Source of the DNA: a virus
Virus record (IMG/VR): IMGVR_UViG_3300021961_000038
Location: 49,407-113,406 of that record
Length of the DNA: 64,000 nt
Reading direction: 5' to 3' (one strand)
Every line of letters starts with the position of its first letter. The first letter of the stretch is position 1. Both the position numbers and the translations under genes were made by a program. Below are positions 13,201-20,875 of this stretch, piece after piece. The notes under the pieces are model-generated. The model was not told the origin of the DNA. It saw only the letters and a list, made by a program, of their open reading frames with translations, and ran no database searches.

Positions 13201-16200
13201 CGGAGCAAAAGTTCAAACTACTATTGATAGCAAGGGAAAGATTACCGGAGTTGAAATTCTAAAAACAGGAAAAAATTATACAACCGGCGAGTTGACGGTT
13301 AGACCATTTAAAGTATTAGTAGATGTTGACGAAACAGCAAACAACTATTGGACAATGTACGAATGGAATTCGTCAACAGAATTGTGGACAAGAACTAATA
13401 CACAAACTTATGATTTATCACGTTTTTGGTCATATGCTGATTTTAAATTACCTACCTTTGATCTAGATACTATTATCAATTACAAAATTTCAGCACCTTA
13501 CCAGTTAGATACTATTGTTCCAACTGTTGGAGATTATGTAAGAATTGAAAACGCAGGCGACGGTAACATTATGATTCTACAACGTGTTGAATCAGGTGGA
13601 AGTTATAACAATGAGTATGAACTTGTTTATAAGCAAAATAGCACAATTAAGTTTAATGAAAACTTATATGACTATTCGTTACTAAATTTTGGGTTTGGTG
13701 GTTTAGAAAATTTTGATATTAACTTGTTTGATGAACAACCAATTACAGAAACTAGATTAATTTTAGATGTAATTCAAAACTATATTTTTGTTGACGAGTT
13801 ACGTCCTAAGTGGAATGATTTGTTCTTCATTGCAATCAAGTACGCAATGAGTGAACAGTTATTTGTTGACTGGGTATTTAAAACAAGTTTTGTTAATATT
13901 AAAAACAACATCGGCGGGTTTAGTAGAAAACTAAACTACAACTTAAACGATCCTGCATATATTGAAGAATATATCAAGGAAGTTAAACCGTACCGTTCGA
14001 GCATTAGAGAATTTATTACTTCATATGAAACGTTAGAACAAAGCAACATTGGTAACACAGACTTTGACTTACCAAGTTACTATAATAGTGAAACTAAAAA
14101 GTTTGAAGTTTTAGATACTAACAGTGTTAAAATATCTGAGCAACCTTATGTTAATTGGTTCGACAACTATCAATATAGTGTTGGAGAAGTAAGAATTAGT
14201 GACTCAGGCGAAGGGTATACACAAAATCCTTTGGTTGTAATAACTGGAGGTAGAGAAGTAAAACCAGATATCTTACAAACCAGTCCTTTCTTAAGTTTGG
14301 TTGATACAGATTATGATGCTACACATTTCTACATCAAGACCAGTAATATTCCTAATCATAATTTTGATTCGGAAAAACTTGAAAGACAAAATTATATTTT
14401 TAAAATTGCTAGAACACCACAACAAGCAACTACTAAGGTTAGCACACAATTAGGTCCTATTGCTGTTGCAACTAACGGAGTTGTTATGTTTAATCCTAAA
14501 GCACTTGAAAAAGAAAATAGAAATGGTGTTGCGTATCAAATTAATGCAGTTGCTAGTCATGTAGAACTTGGTATTGATGACGGGTCGGGTCATGCACAGG
14601 CAGAAGGTGTTTATCATTATCATTCAGATCCTAGATTAATGTATGAAAAAGATAAAACAACACATTCTCCTATTATCGGTTATGCTTTTGATGGACATCC
14701 AATTTATGGTCCATATGCATATGAGAATGTTAGCGGACCTAGTCAAATTAAACTTATACAATCTAGTTACAGATTAAAAACAACACCACGTGCTGATGGC
14801 TCAATACCTAATGGACGTTACATTGAAGATTATGAATATGTTGCAGGTCTAGGTGATCTAGATGAACACAATGGTAGATATACCGTAACACCAGAGTATC
14901 CAAGTGGAACTTATGCTTACTTTGTTACTGTTGATCCTAATGATGTTGATAAAGCAGTATATCCGTATATCATTGGCCCTTCATACTATGGTGTTCCTTT
15001 AATACCAAATGGAAACTACGTATTACCAACAGGTGTACAAGAAGATGCACTTGCTCAAGCATTTATTTCTCGAGGAAAATTAAGAGAAATTAGATTAACC
15101 AAAGAAGGTTCTGGATATACAACAGCACCAACAGTAAGTATTGTTGGCGGCGGTGGATCAGATGATGTTACCAGATTAGCAAAAGCAGTACCTATTCTTA
15201 AAAATAAAAAGGTACGTATTAATACAGTCAAAATGAAGTTTGATAGATTGTCAAGCCAAAAAGTAATTCAAACTTTGAATGCAATTGATACATTTACAGC
15301 GTTACCTGGACAAGTTAAATTTAAATTAACGTATGTACCAACTTTAGATAAACGTAAATTTACAATTGATATCAATAACGAAACAGCATATATTGAAAGT
15401 TATAATATTAGTATTGCAACTAAAGAAAATGCTACCTACAAAGCACAAGAAGGATACATTATCTTTAACACACCTCCAGGCGATGGTGCAGTAGTAACAA
15501 TCACATATCAAAAATCAATTGACCTAATGCAGGCAACTGATAGAATTGATTATTACTATTCTCCAACAGCAGGTATGCCGGGCAAAGATCCAGCACAGTT
15601 AATGTCAGGGGTTGAGTATGATGGAGTACAAATTCAAGGTTTAGAATTTGGTGTAAGTGTGGGTTGGGATGGATTACCTTGGTTTAGTCATGGATGGGAT
15701 ACATTCTCAGGATCAAATACAGATTATGCTTTTAGAGCCGACGGAAACACAAGTACATTTACGCTTCCTTATGTTCCTGCAAATCAAACAAATGTTAATA
15801 TCTACTTTGACGGTGTAAGACAAGATCCAACTAACACTCCAACAATAGTTGGAGATGGAACCACAGACACATATACATTGTTGGTGACTCCAGCAGATGG
15901 TGTTCTAGTTGTGTTTAGACCAGATACTTCAGACGGAAGTTTAGCACCAACTGACGTTAACAATTTAGATACATTATTAAGCGGTGGTACTTTTGCTACT
16001 ACTAACGGAGCATTTAATACAGCAGTTGGTCAGAACCCAGAAGATATTGAACTCGATGGTGATGGATTTGTAACACCAGATACAAGTCATGCTCCAGAAG
16101 AAGTCGTACCAGGACAAGTGTTTGATACATTTTCGATCAAGGTTTATAATTCACCTGCAGATGGTTCACCGATTATTAAAACTAATAGATACTATGCATC

Positions 16201-18187
16201 AGGTACAACTAACGAATTTAATTTTGATCAATTACCAGGAACAGAAGCAAGTATTTTTGTAACTGTTGCAGGTATATATCTAAAAGATTCTGAATATACC
16301 ATTGATTGGGAAAATAAAAAAGTAACACTAGTAACTACACCACAGACAGATGATATGGTTACAGTACAAACTTTAAACATTTCTGGTAGCAAAATATTAG
16401 AAAGAGAAACATTTACAGGTGATGGTTCAACAACAGAATTCTTGTTAACTGCGAAATATGAAGATGTACAAAGTGCTTTCGTTACAGTTAATGGCATAAG
16501 CAAAAATTATGTTTTAAGAAAAGCAAATAACGGATCAGTTATTGTTGACATTTCATATACAGCCGCTTCAGGTGATGCGATACAAATTATTGTGATGACA
16601 ACATCTGAAAAAACATACAGCGAAATTAAAAAAGAACAATTTACATATACTGGTACCACAGAATATACATTGAGTGAACAACCGGCAAATATTGCACCGT
16701 TGCATTCAATGGTCATTGTTGAAGTTACGGATCAGAATACAAATGTAACAAGAAGATTAAGAGCACCAGATACAGTTTACTATGTATCAAACGGTGTAAC
16801 GTTGGATTATCTTGTAAGTCAAAATCCAGAGTATCCAACATTTACACTAGCACTTGGTGAATTGGAAGTTTATCTAAATGGTACTAAGTTAACTGCTATT
16901 GCAGATTATCAATTTGATACAACAACTAACTTGTTAACTTTCTATGATGGAAATTTACAAGCAGGTGATGTAATTGCAATTACAATTCTAAGAAATCATC
17001 AATATGAAATTTCTTTGCAGAATTTAGCAGATAGCAGTAGAGCAAGTTATTTGAATTTAGATGTACCAACACCGTCTCCAATAAATGTAGGTGACGTAAT
17101 TAGTGTAACAACATTTACTAATCATGACACTAACTTAATTAGAAAAGAAGTGTTTGTAGGAAATGTTGGCGGAACATATACGCTTTCAAGAAAAGCAGTT
17201 GATACAAATTATGTTTGGGTAGAACTAGATGGTAAACCTTTAGTAGGAGATGTTGACTATAAAGTACTAGATGATAGACAAACATTCTATATAGATGATA
17301 AATTTGAACAGTTACCAACAAGTAGAGTTGTTGCAATGACATTTAGTGAAGAAATATCTTATGATGCGGTTGGTTATCATGTGTTCAAAGATATGATTAA
17401 TAGGGTTCACTTCAAACGTATTAGTGAGCAAGACAGAACTAAACTTACGGCTGTGTTAAACAAAAATGACAAAGAAATTAAACTTGCCGATGCTAGTTTC
17501 TTACCAAAACCAAGCAAACAAAGAAAAATTCCAGGCGTGGTGTTTATTGATAGAGAACGTATTGAATACTACGAAAAAGATGGTAATACACTAAAACAAA
17601 TTACCAGAGGTACATTAGGAACAGGTGTAAAAGACACATATCCTATTGGAACGTCAGTTGAAGATGCTTCAGTTAATCAAACATTACCATATACTGATAC
17701 AACAAACGTTTATGAAAGTATTATACGCCCAGGATTACCAAACGGTAGACAAATTCATGTGTTAGAAACTATTAACATTGCTTCTGGAGTACAAGCACAT
17801 GATCAAGTTGAAGTGTACTTGGGTGGTAGAAAACTACAAAAACCAACTGCAACTGTTAATCCTATTAAAAAGCATGACATTGAGATTGCTTATGATAGCG
17901 ATGAAACTAACAGTTTAGGTGTTGCAAGTGATGTAGTACAAACTCCAGAATTTACCATTGAGCCAGTAGGAGATAGTACAGGTAAAGGGTATTATAAATT
18001 AGTATTACGAGATGAACCTCAAGACGGTTTAGAACTAAAAGTAGTTCAAAAACAAGGAAGAATTTGGTACGAGCAAGGGGTAGGAACCGCGTCAAACGGT
18101 GCCACACTGCAAAGGGCAGAAACTAAAGAGGCTAAGTTCTTACTAGAGAGAACCTCTGGTTTACCTGTAATAAATATTAAGGAATAA
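4271..18187 (+). CDS. Giant multidomain virion/baseplate-associated structural protein (4,638 aa)
   Basis: The single open frame covers 13.9 kb, more than a fifth of the window. It follows gp6 at 14 bases, so by position it replaces or extends the gp7/gp8 wedge region (a VrlC-type protein occupies this position in some cyanophages, from memory). Visible parts are a conserved N-terminal region (about 1-160), a cupredoxin-like domain (about 165-275) with GHPF and VCGRHQSM ligands, a long beta-rich middle, five or more FG-GAP-like propeller blades (about 2170-2555: FGWSLALS, FGYSVAIS, FGRAISLN, FGQGLDYS, each followed by VGAP-like strands), a YHYH domain (about 3430-3590) and repeated beta modules towards the C-terminus. 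No membrane segment or signal peptide is seen. A virion role is inferred from context, and the exact location is unknown. Confidence 0.75.
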   Translation: MAYSEDNQTPISVENKDKHRNSADLLPLYFRTEANKKFLGATLDSLISKGNLERLNGYVGSRYSKNSKPSDVYIPEPTNNRRRYNFLPSVVIRDDFADKTEWVATYDDLINQINYFNGETTNHSRLTSSDYYVWNPLIDFDKFVNYRQYYWLPNGPSPVTVTGNSEGTTSTFQVTNSGNEAWVFTPNGFSKNPILTLYRGATYVFDVNAVGHPFYLKVSKQIGAVDQYNDGVQNNGTEVGVVTFTVPSSAPDTLYYVCGRHQSMQGFFEIKNAEEELTVNINTEILGKKEYTSANGVKFTNGLKVNFEGEVTPTTYKNRNFYVEGVGDKIKLIPEDQLRTPEIYSSNFDYEFDVEEYDDTPFDDVESYPTKQEYITINRSAQDKNPWSRYNRWVHKDVIEASATYNNTVIVLDENQRAKRPIIEFNPNIKLHNFASYGRDYIDLIDTRTTDVMSDVEGSIGYYVDEVILKKGMRIIFNADPDITVKGKIYEVDFVEFEGKSRVHLEEVYTPVVGDGVVVVDGEGNQGKSWFYNGTTWIQGQQKTSLNQAPKFDLFDKAGNSYSDETYYSGTTFKGNELVSYKVGSGSNDVILGFPISYQNVNNVGDIVFEFDWDDNTFNFTDNTTIKTVDTASGYVKIFSDATTSRYEGGWLKAKQKTRQGIIQLNDIEQATNTLQIVCIDNPHLYLNDMEITIEFNDKVYKPTTDFNLITNEVTNTVSLVFSSVTIPANTRTVLKVHTKQKPNANGFYEPPLNLTNNAENNDLTTFTLGSISDHFKTIFENNVNITGEAFGPNNSRDLTNIHVSGLRYVKHGGSLLNSIFSLVDYDTNLIKAIRKQAKDYNFFKEQFLVKGLELELSGNVSNDVDDILYAMSLDKKISSPYYYSDMAGFGKKVSIREYTKSAPTQQVFGLDSNFKISELSNRSIYVYVNDQQLYYGQDYEFDPVDNGVTILKKTAVGDKITIKDYDTVGNVIPQTPTKLGLYPKFKPEIYTDTSYVTPREMLKGHDGSITATYGDVRDDLLLEFEKRIYNNIKVSYNRDVFDINEYIPGAFRDTEYSLEEFTRIMRNDFGSWASLYQVDITTNNVTDVDNLFTINYNSTLDTINNELLPGYWKGIYNKFYGTWRPNIAPWECLGFSEKPDWWESEYGPAPYTSGNKKLWDDIQLGRIRYKTGEQINPVYARSKLSSIIPVNEYGDLLDPVRVGIVGELNNATLTRDFVFGDFHPAEISWRTSSWYPYALQIALALTKPAQYLGSLFDTSQNEIAPSGSLLYKSSGKILDLTDAKIHTLDYNNVKHFGLGYHVFVVEYLKSLDKPVSESYYTKISKTSMNLVYKLGGFAAKSRLRVLLESSNPDSKETSIFLPAENYELKFRTSNPVKSSKLSGIIVEKTERGYLVRGYDNLQPYFTVYDPIHQKDDPVINVGGTSAKYVLWTREKFYGIGQIVESGGRYYRCKEQHTSTNEFDPSKFTTLPNLPLTGGAEVQKPRRWKTKSKVVPYGTTYQKIQDVYDLILGYGKWLEDEGFIFDKYLSELLEIQNWEFSGKEFLFWTTQGWSSNSVIALAPFADGIKFSFSAGQVDNVLNSFYDYTILTASGSILPRDQFSTTRQDGAFTIRPRDTNNGIYFIQLNLVQKEHVIVFDDKSQFGDILYDQEAGYRAKRIKLLGFKTSEWNGDYYSPGFIYDEAQITDWLQFKDYYLGEVVRYKSVYYSAKKFIPGVDKFEINDWIYLGTKPIAELLPNLDYKASSFEDFYSLESENFDVNQTKFAQHLVGYQKRTYLDNLIQDETTQYKFYQGFIKEKGTKNSIEKIQRLRIEGVDTNIDIDEEWAFKVGSLGSNSTVKEIEFALDETLNVDNPQGYDFVSQRSTGTTSSNIIKLLSKDIAVKPSDYNNNPWPLYDRSVSENTIDYLQKLPVAGTPRLDDVTITLFNYDDIIGNAVVNSLKEGDTIWLAKNKRKDWDVLRLTGLRSRLTQTENKTPSIDGNGIVTLYTDLPHGLSQGSIISIKDFDPLIDNVYEVNSVLSSDTFTIRTDYDTLPLQSDSSTGSLLEFVSIRLANIDDLNDLKEVTEFAVGSKVFADSDSNGNWGVYEKSTAFVRNKFGCVNNIPDQSFGQTVISGDSGRLIVVGATQGGDEGNVYILRRKFNTDISTLEGVQGFALSANALDNLVDGRPKFGWSLALSQTDTHLVAGAPFASNFRSTSDSNKPKFFFGATGSAVQGSVKSGVIKVLKYNTLTNLYDTEYVLGSPDPQSNAEFGYSVAISDTRLLVGAPGQTGDQGNVFIFEKVNDDWRVATNYKLGFSNARSGDRFGEIIASSKDLSTIAVSASGYEVNEDSTYDISEGAVHIYTYNTSTSSYDLLQSLTASTLGLGITTGDQFGRAISLNDDGTVLVVGTPYSDIKTNNNGAVYYFKKSGNTFVLDQVILSPEKLLGERFGTNISLNSAGDSFVVYAEGGRNETETVFDQYITPNNPASGENDFPTTFDANTTKITDFTQATGTVYSYTKLGTKFVFGQKLVSYDISTNDGFGQGLDYSTNSVLIGAPQGNLDTGEQTGTLYVYQKEKTAGWNLLRQETEFTNPYKIKNVFTYDTTKSEVKDYLEVLDPAKGKIPFLAEAELSYKTNVDPAIYSVSDKNVNVNENKPWTDEHVGELWWDLDSVRYVYYEQGDTEFRTNNWGTLFPGSSIDIYEWIESDILPSEWNEIADTNEGIAIGFSGQARYDNNTLAVKRVYNSTTNSFQTRYYYWVKNSVIVPDENNKRRIPAIEVANIITNPIAYGIKSLQVLSKNSISLSNIKTTLADKNVSIAIYYSNVETDLPEHNEWLLLRNNQTAKIDHSLLIKKLYDSLVGFDDQGNAVPDPNLPAQRKYGLQIRPRQSMFKDRLQALKVVLTFVNQVMTGERIVDTKNISKLRQNDPQPTAISGKYDVKVDNFSDIELIGTQELIQGKLSPVFKNGRLSKVNIVTQGFGYKIAPEVVIVGDGSGAKVQTTIDSKGKITGVEILKTGKNYTTGELTVRPFKVLVDVDETANNYWTMYEWNSSTELWTRTNTQTYDLSRFWSYADFKLPTFDLDTIINYKISAPYQLDTIVPTVGDYVRIENAGDGNIMILQRVESGGSYNNEYELVYKQNSTIKFNENLYDYSLLNFGFGGLENFDINLFDEQPITETRLILDVIQNYIFVDELRPKWNDLFFIAIKYAMSEQLFVDWVFKTSFVNIKNNIGGFSRKLNYNLNDPAYIEEYIKEVKPYRSSIREFITSYETLEQSNIGNTDFDLPSYYNSETKKFEVLDTNSVKISEQPYVNWFDNYQYSVGEVRISDSGEGYTQNPLVVITGGREVKPDILQTSPFLSLVDTDYDATHFYIKTSNIPNHNFDSEKLERQNYIFKIARTPQQATTKVSTQLGPIAVATNGVVMFNPKALEKENRNGVAYQINAVASHVELGIDDGSGHAQAEGVYHYHSDPRLMYEKDKTTHSPIIGYAFDGHPIYGPYAYENVSGPSQIKLIQSSYRLKTTPRADGSIPNGRYIEDYEYVAGLGDLDEHNGRYTVTPEYPSGTYAYFVTVDPNDVDKAVYPYIIGPSYYGVPLIPNGNYVLPTGVQEDALAQAFISRGKLREIRLTKEGSGYTTAPTVSIVGGGGSDDVTRLAKAVPILKNKKVRINTVKMKFDRLSSQKVIQTLNAIDTFTALPGQVKFKLTYVPTLDKRKFTIDINNETAYIESYNISIATKENATYKAQEGYIIFNTPPGDGAVVTITYQKSIDLMQATDRIDYYYSPTAGMPGKDPAQLMSGVEYDGVQIQGLEFGVSVGWDGLPWFSHGWDTFSGSNTDYAFRADGNTSTFTLPYVPANQTNVNIYFDGVRQDPTNTPTIVGDGTTDTYTLLVTPADGVLVVFRPDTSDGSLAPTDVNNLDTLLSGGTFATTNGAFNTAVGQNPEDIELDGDGFVTPDTSHAPEEVVPGQVFDTFSIKVYNSPADGSPIIKTNRYYASGTTNEFNFDQLPGTEASIFVTVAGIYLKDSEYTIDWENKKVTLVTTPQTDDMVTVQTLNISGSKILERETFTGDGSTTEFLLTAKYEDVQSAFVTVNGISKNYVLRKANNGSVIVDISYTAASGDAIQIIVMTTSEKTYSEIKKEQFTYTGTTEYTLSEQPANIAPLHSMVIVEVTDQNTNVTRRLRAPDTVYYVSNGVTLDYLVSQNPEYPTFTLALGELEVYLNGTKLTAIADYQFDTTTNLLTFYDGNLQAGDVIAITILRNHQYEISLQNLADSSRASYLNLDVPTPSPINVGDVISVTTFTNHDTNLIRKEVFVGNVGGTYTLSRKAVDTNYVWVELDGKPLVGDVDYKVLDDRQTFYIDDKFEQLPTSRVVAMTFSEEISYDAVGYHVFKDMINRVHFKRISEQDRTKLTAVLNKNDKEIKLADASFLPKPSKQRKIPGVVFIDRERIEYYEKDGNTLKQITRGTLGTGVKDTYPIGTSVEDASVNQTLPYTDTTNVYESIIRPGLPNGRQIHVLETINIASGVQAHDQVEVYLGGRKLQKPTATVNPIKKHDIEIAYDSDETNSLGVASDVVQTPEFTIEPVGDSTGKGYYKLVLRDEPQDGLELKVVQKQGRIWYEQGVGTASNGATLQRAETKEAKFLLERTSGLPVINIKE

Positions 18188-18191
18188 CGAT

Positions 18192-18854
18192 ATGTCTAAC
18201 AACGAAAACAGTAAGGATAATAAGGTGCAAACAGAAAGCAAAAAACCTAATGAAAACTCAGGAGTAATGATGGAGGGTCACATTAAGATATTTGATCCAG
18301 AAACTAAAGAAGTTTTTATAGATAAGCGTAATGCTATCCATTATGAAAACATGAGTATTTCACTAGCAGAATCGCTAGGTAATGAAGGCAAAGGTAACAT
18401 TGTAGAAATGGCCTTTGGTAATGGCGGTACTACTGTTGATCCTACAGGTATTATTACATATCTAACACCAAACAATGCTGGTGTTAATGCTTCCTTATAC
18501 AATCAAACTTATTACAAAACTGTTGATGATAATAACACAAACAATACAGATCCTGCACGTAACTTTATTGAAACTAGACATACATTAGGTACAACATATA
18601 CAGATATTTTAATCAGTTGTTTGCTTGACTACGGTGAACCTACCGGACAACAAGCGTTTGACAACTCAACAGACATGGATGGTAATTATGTGTTTGATGA
18701 ATTAGGACTTAAAGCCTATTCACCAAGCGGTGCTAATCAAGGAAGATTATTAACACACGTTATCTTCCACCCTGTACAAAAAAGTTTAAACAGATTAATA
18801 CAGATTGATTACACAATTAGAATTCAAAGTTTGACAAACATAAGTGAGATTTAA
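18192..18854 (+). CDS. Conserved virion-associated protein of unknown function
   Basis: The protein has 220 residues: a charged, probably disordered N-terminus (residues 1-25, rich in N, K and E), then a compact region beginning MEGHIKIFDPETKEV and KRNAIHYENM. Motifs such as VEMAFGNGGTTVDPTGIITYL look like those of small conserved proteins found, from memory, between the wedge and fibre genes of marine T4-like phages. It begins 4 bases after the giant protein and ends 2 bases before the first fibre gene, so it is translated with them. A role as an adaptor between baseplate and fibres is possible but not shown. Confidence 0.6.
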   Translation: MSNNENSKDNKVQTESKKPNENSGVMMEGHIKIFDPETKEVFIDKRNAIHYENMSISLAESLGNEGKGNIVEMAFGNGGTTVDPTGIITYLTPNNAGVNASLYNQTYYKTVDDNNTNNTDPARNFIETRHTLGTTYTDILISCLLDYGEPTGQQAFDNSTDMDGNYVFDELGLKAYSPSGANQGRLLTHVIFHPVQKSLNRLIQIDYTIRIQSLTNISEI

Positions 18855-18856
18855 GA

Positions 18857-20875
18857 ATGGCTTATACCGTTAATTTTTCTAACTCAGTACAAAAGACACC
18901 TATAGTTGTTGATGACAACAGTAGAAATACTTCTGATACATCATTAACACTAATTGGTCGTAATGAACCTAGTTACGGTCAGGCTATTGCTGAAAATTTT
19001 GTACGTGTTTTAGAAAATTTTGCAAACGACACACCACCTAACAACCCAATTGAAGGTCAGTTATGGTTTGATAGTGGTACGAACAGATTAAGAATAAATG
19101 ATTCAACAGCAGGTGCAAGTAATTGGAGACCAGCAGGCGGTGTTCATGTTGAAGCAGTTGAACCAAGCAATCCGTTAAAAGGAGATGTTTGGGTAGATAC
19201 AACAAACAATCAACTTTATCTTTATACTGGTGCACAGTTTCAATTAGTTGGACCTAACTTTGCTGGAGGTTTACAATCAGGTGCACAAGCCGAAGAAGTT
19301 ATTGACACCAAAGGTGTAACACACACTGTTATTAAAAATTATGTAGCAGACAAAGTTGTAACTATTATTTCAAAAGATCAATTTATTCCAAGACAGGTAA
19401 TTGAAGGTTTCTCAGAATTATATCCTGGAGTTAATATTTCTGCAACAGACTTTGACGGTAATGGTATAGTTCTTAACAAACTTCATGCAACAGCAACAAA
19501 GGCAGATGCGTTAAATGTAACACAACCTTCTATTGAAGTTGTAAATGCAAATAATTTTTTAAGAAGTGACATTACAGACACAACAAGCGGACAATTATAT
19601 ATTAGAAATGACGGCGGATTAACTATTGGATCAAACCAATCAGGAACATTTGAGTATGCGGGTACTTCTAATTCTATTGTGTTGAAAAATAGTGATATTG
19701 ACGGAAACATTGATTTTAAAGTTTATCCAGACCTAGACAAAGTAGTTAAAACAGTTTTACGTATTGAAGGTAGAAATAAAAGAGTAGGTATTAATAACTT
19801 ATCGCCAACAGTTGATTTAGATGTTACAGGTGCAGGTCATTTTTCAGATTCATTGATTGTAAGTTCAACTACTAATGTTGATACAACTCTAGTAGCAGGT
19901 AACACAGGTGCTTTAAGAGTAGCAGGTGGTATGGGTGTTGGAGCAGGTTTACAAGTAGGTGGAAATGCTACCTTTGAAGGACATTTAGTTTTAGGTGAAA
20001 TTGGTGGCGGTGGTGGTATTGCTATATTACCAAGAACAACTAATAACCTAACAATCGGGGGTGACCCAGGTGACGGTAATGGAATAAGAAGATTTTCAAA
20101 TATCTATTCTGAAACATTTACAGGAAGACTTGTTGGTACAATGGTTGGTGATGTAAATGGTAATGTTAATGGTACAGCAGATAGATTAGTTGCATCAACA
20201 GTATTTAAAATTGGCGGCCATGTTGCAGATTCAACAGGATTCAGTTTCGACGGACAAACAGGCGGATCAATAAAAACATTTAATGTGTCTTTAACACAAG
20301 ATGCTATTACAGATCAAGGTGAAGTTTCAAATACAGCAGTTGACGACTTTGTATTAGTTGCCAGAGATGGTGCTGGATTAAAGAAAATATCTTATCAAAA
20401 CTTCTTTACAGGTGCGGCAACTGTACCAATTGGTGCTATTATGCCTTACGCAGGTGCTACTGCACCAACAGGATATTTGTTATGTGATGGATCAGAAGTT
20501 CCTGTTGCTGTGTTTAACGATTTATATAATGTTATTGGTAACACATATGGTACAGGTATTAATCCTGCAACCTTTAAACTTCCAGACTTACGTGGTAGAT
20601 TTGCACTAGGTAAGGATAATATGGACAATAACAGAACTGTTCAGGATACAAATAACTTACCTGTTGATGCAGGTGGCGGTGTTGCTGGACGAGTAACTGA
20701 CACTAATGCACAATCACTTGCAGGTTCAGGCGGACGTGAGATTATTACTACTACAAGTTCAGCAGTTGGTACTGGATCACAATTACCTGGAGGTTCGGGT
20801 GCTGGTGCGTATACACAATTGAACGTAATGAATCCGTTCTTAACGGTAAATTACATTATAAGGGCGAATCCATAA
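18857..20875 (+). CDS. Fibre-like adhesin with C-terminal tail-collar domain (paralogue 1 of 4)
   Basis: The 672-residue protein starts with the N-terminal module shared by all four proteins of this block (residues 1-135: LIGRNEPSYGQAIAENFVRV, then QLWFD, GDVWVDTTNNQLYLY and GP). The middle is repetitive and beta-rich (GDVNGNVNGTADRL type). From about residue 522 there is a phage tail-collar domain (IGAIMPYAGATAPTGYLLCD, then GTGINPATFKLPDLRGRF), known from distal fibre and short-tail-fibre proteins such as T4 gp12. It probably contributes to host recognition. The stop overlaps the start of the next paralogue as TAATG, which suggests translational coupling. Confidence 0.85.
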   Translation: MAYTVNFSNSVQKTPIVVDDNSRNTSDTSLTLIGRNEPSYGQAIAENFVRVLENFANDTPPNNPIEGQLWFDSGTNRLRINDSTAGASNWRPAGGVHVEAVEPSNPLKGDVWVDTTNNQLYLYTGAQFQLVGPNFAGGLQSGAQAEEVIDTKGVTHTVIKNYVADKVVTIISKDQFIPRQVIEGFSELYPGVNISATDFDGNGIVLNKLHATATKADALNVTQPSIEVVNANNFLRSDITDTTSGQLYIRNDGGLTIGSNQSGTFEYAGTSNSIVLKNSDIDGNIDFKVYPDLDKVVKTVLRIEGRNKRVGINNLSPTVDLDVTGAGHFSDSLIVSSTTNVDTTLVAGNTGALRVAGGMGVGAGLQVGGNATFEGHLVLGEIGGGGGIAILPRTTNNLTIGGDPGDGNGIRRFSNIYSETFTGRLVGTMVGDVNGNVNGTADRLVASTVFKIGGHVADSTGFSFDGQTGGSIKTFNVSLTQDAITDQGEVSNTAVDDFVLVARDGAGLKKISYQNFFTGAATVPIGAIMPYAGATAPTGYLLCDGSEVPVAVFNDLYNVIGNTYGTGINPATFKLPDLRGRFALGKDNMDNNRTVQDTNNLPVDAGGGVAGRVTDTNAQSLAGSGGREIITTTSSAVGTGSQLPGGSGAGAYTQLNVMNPFLTVNYIIRANP

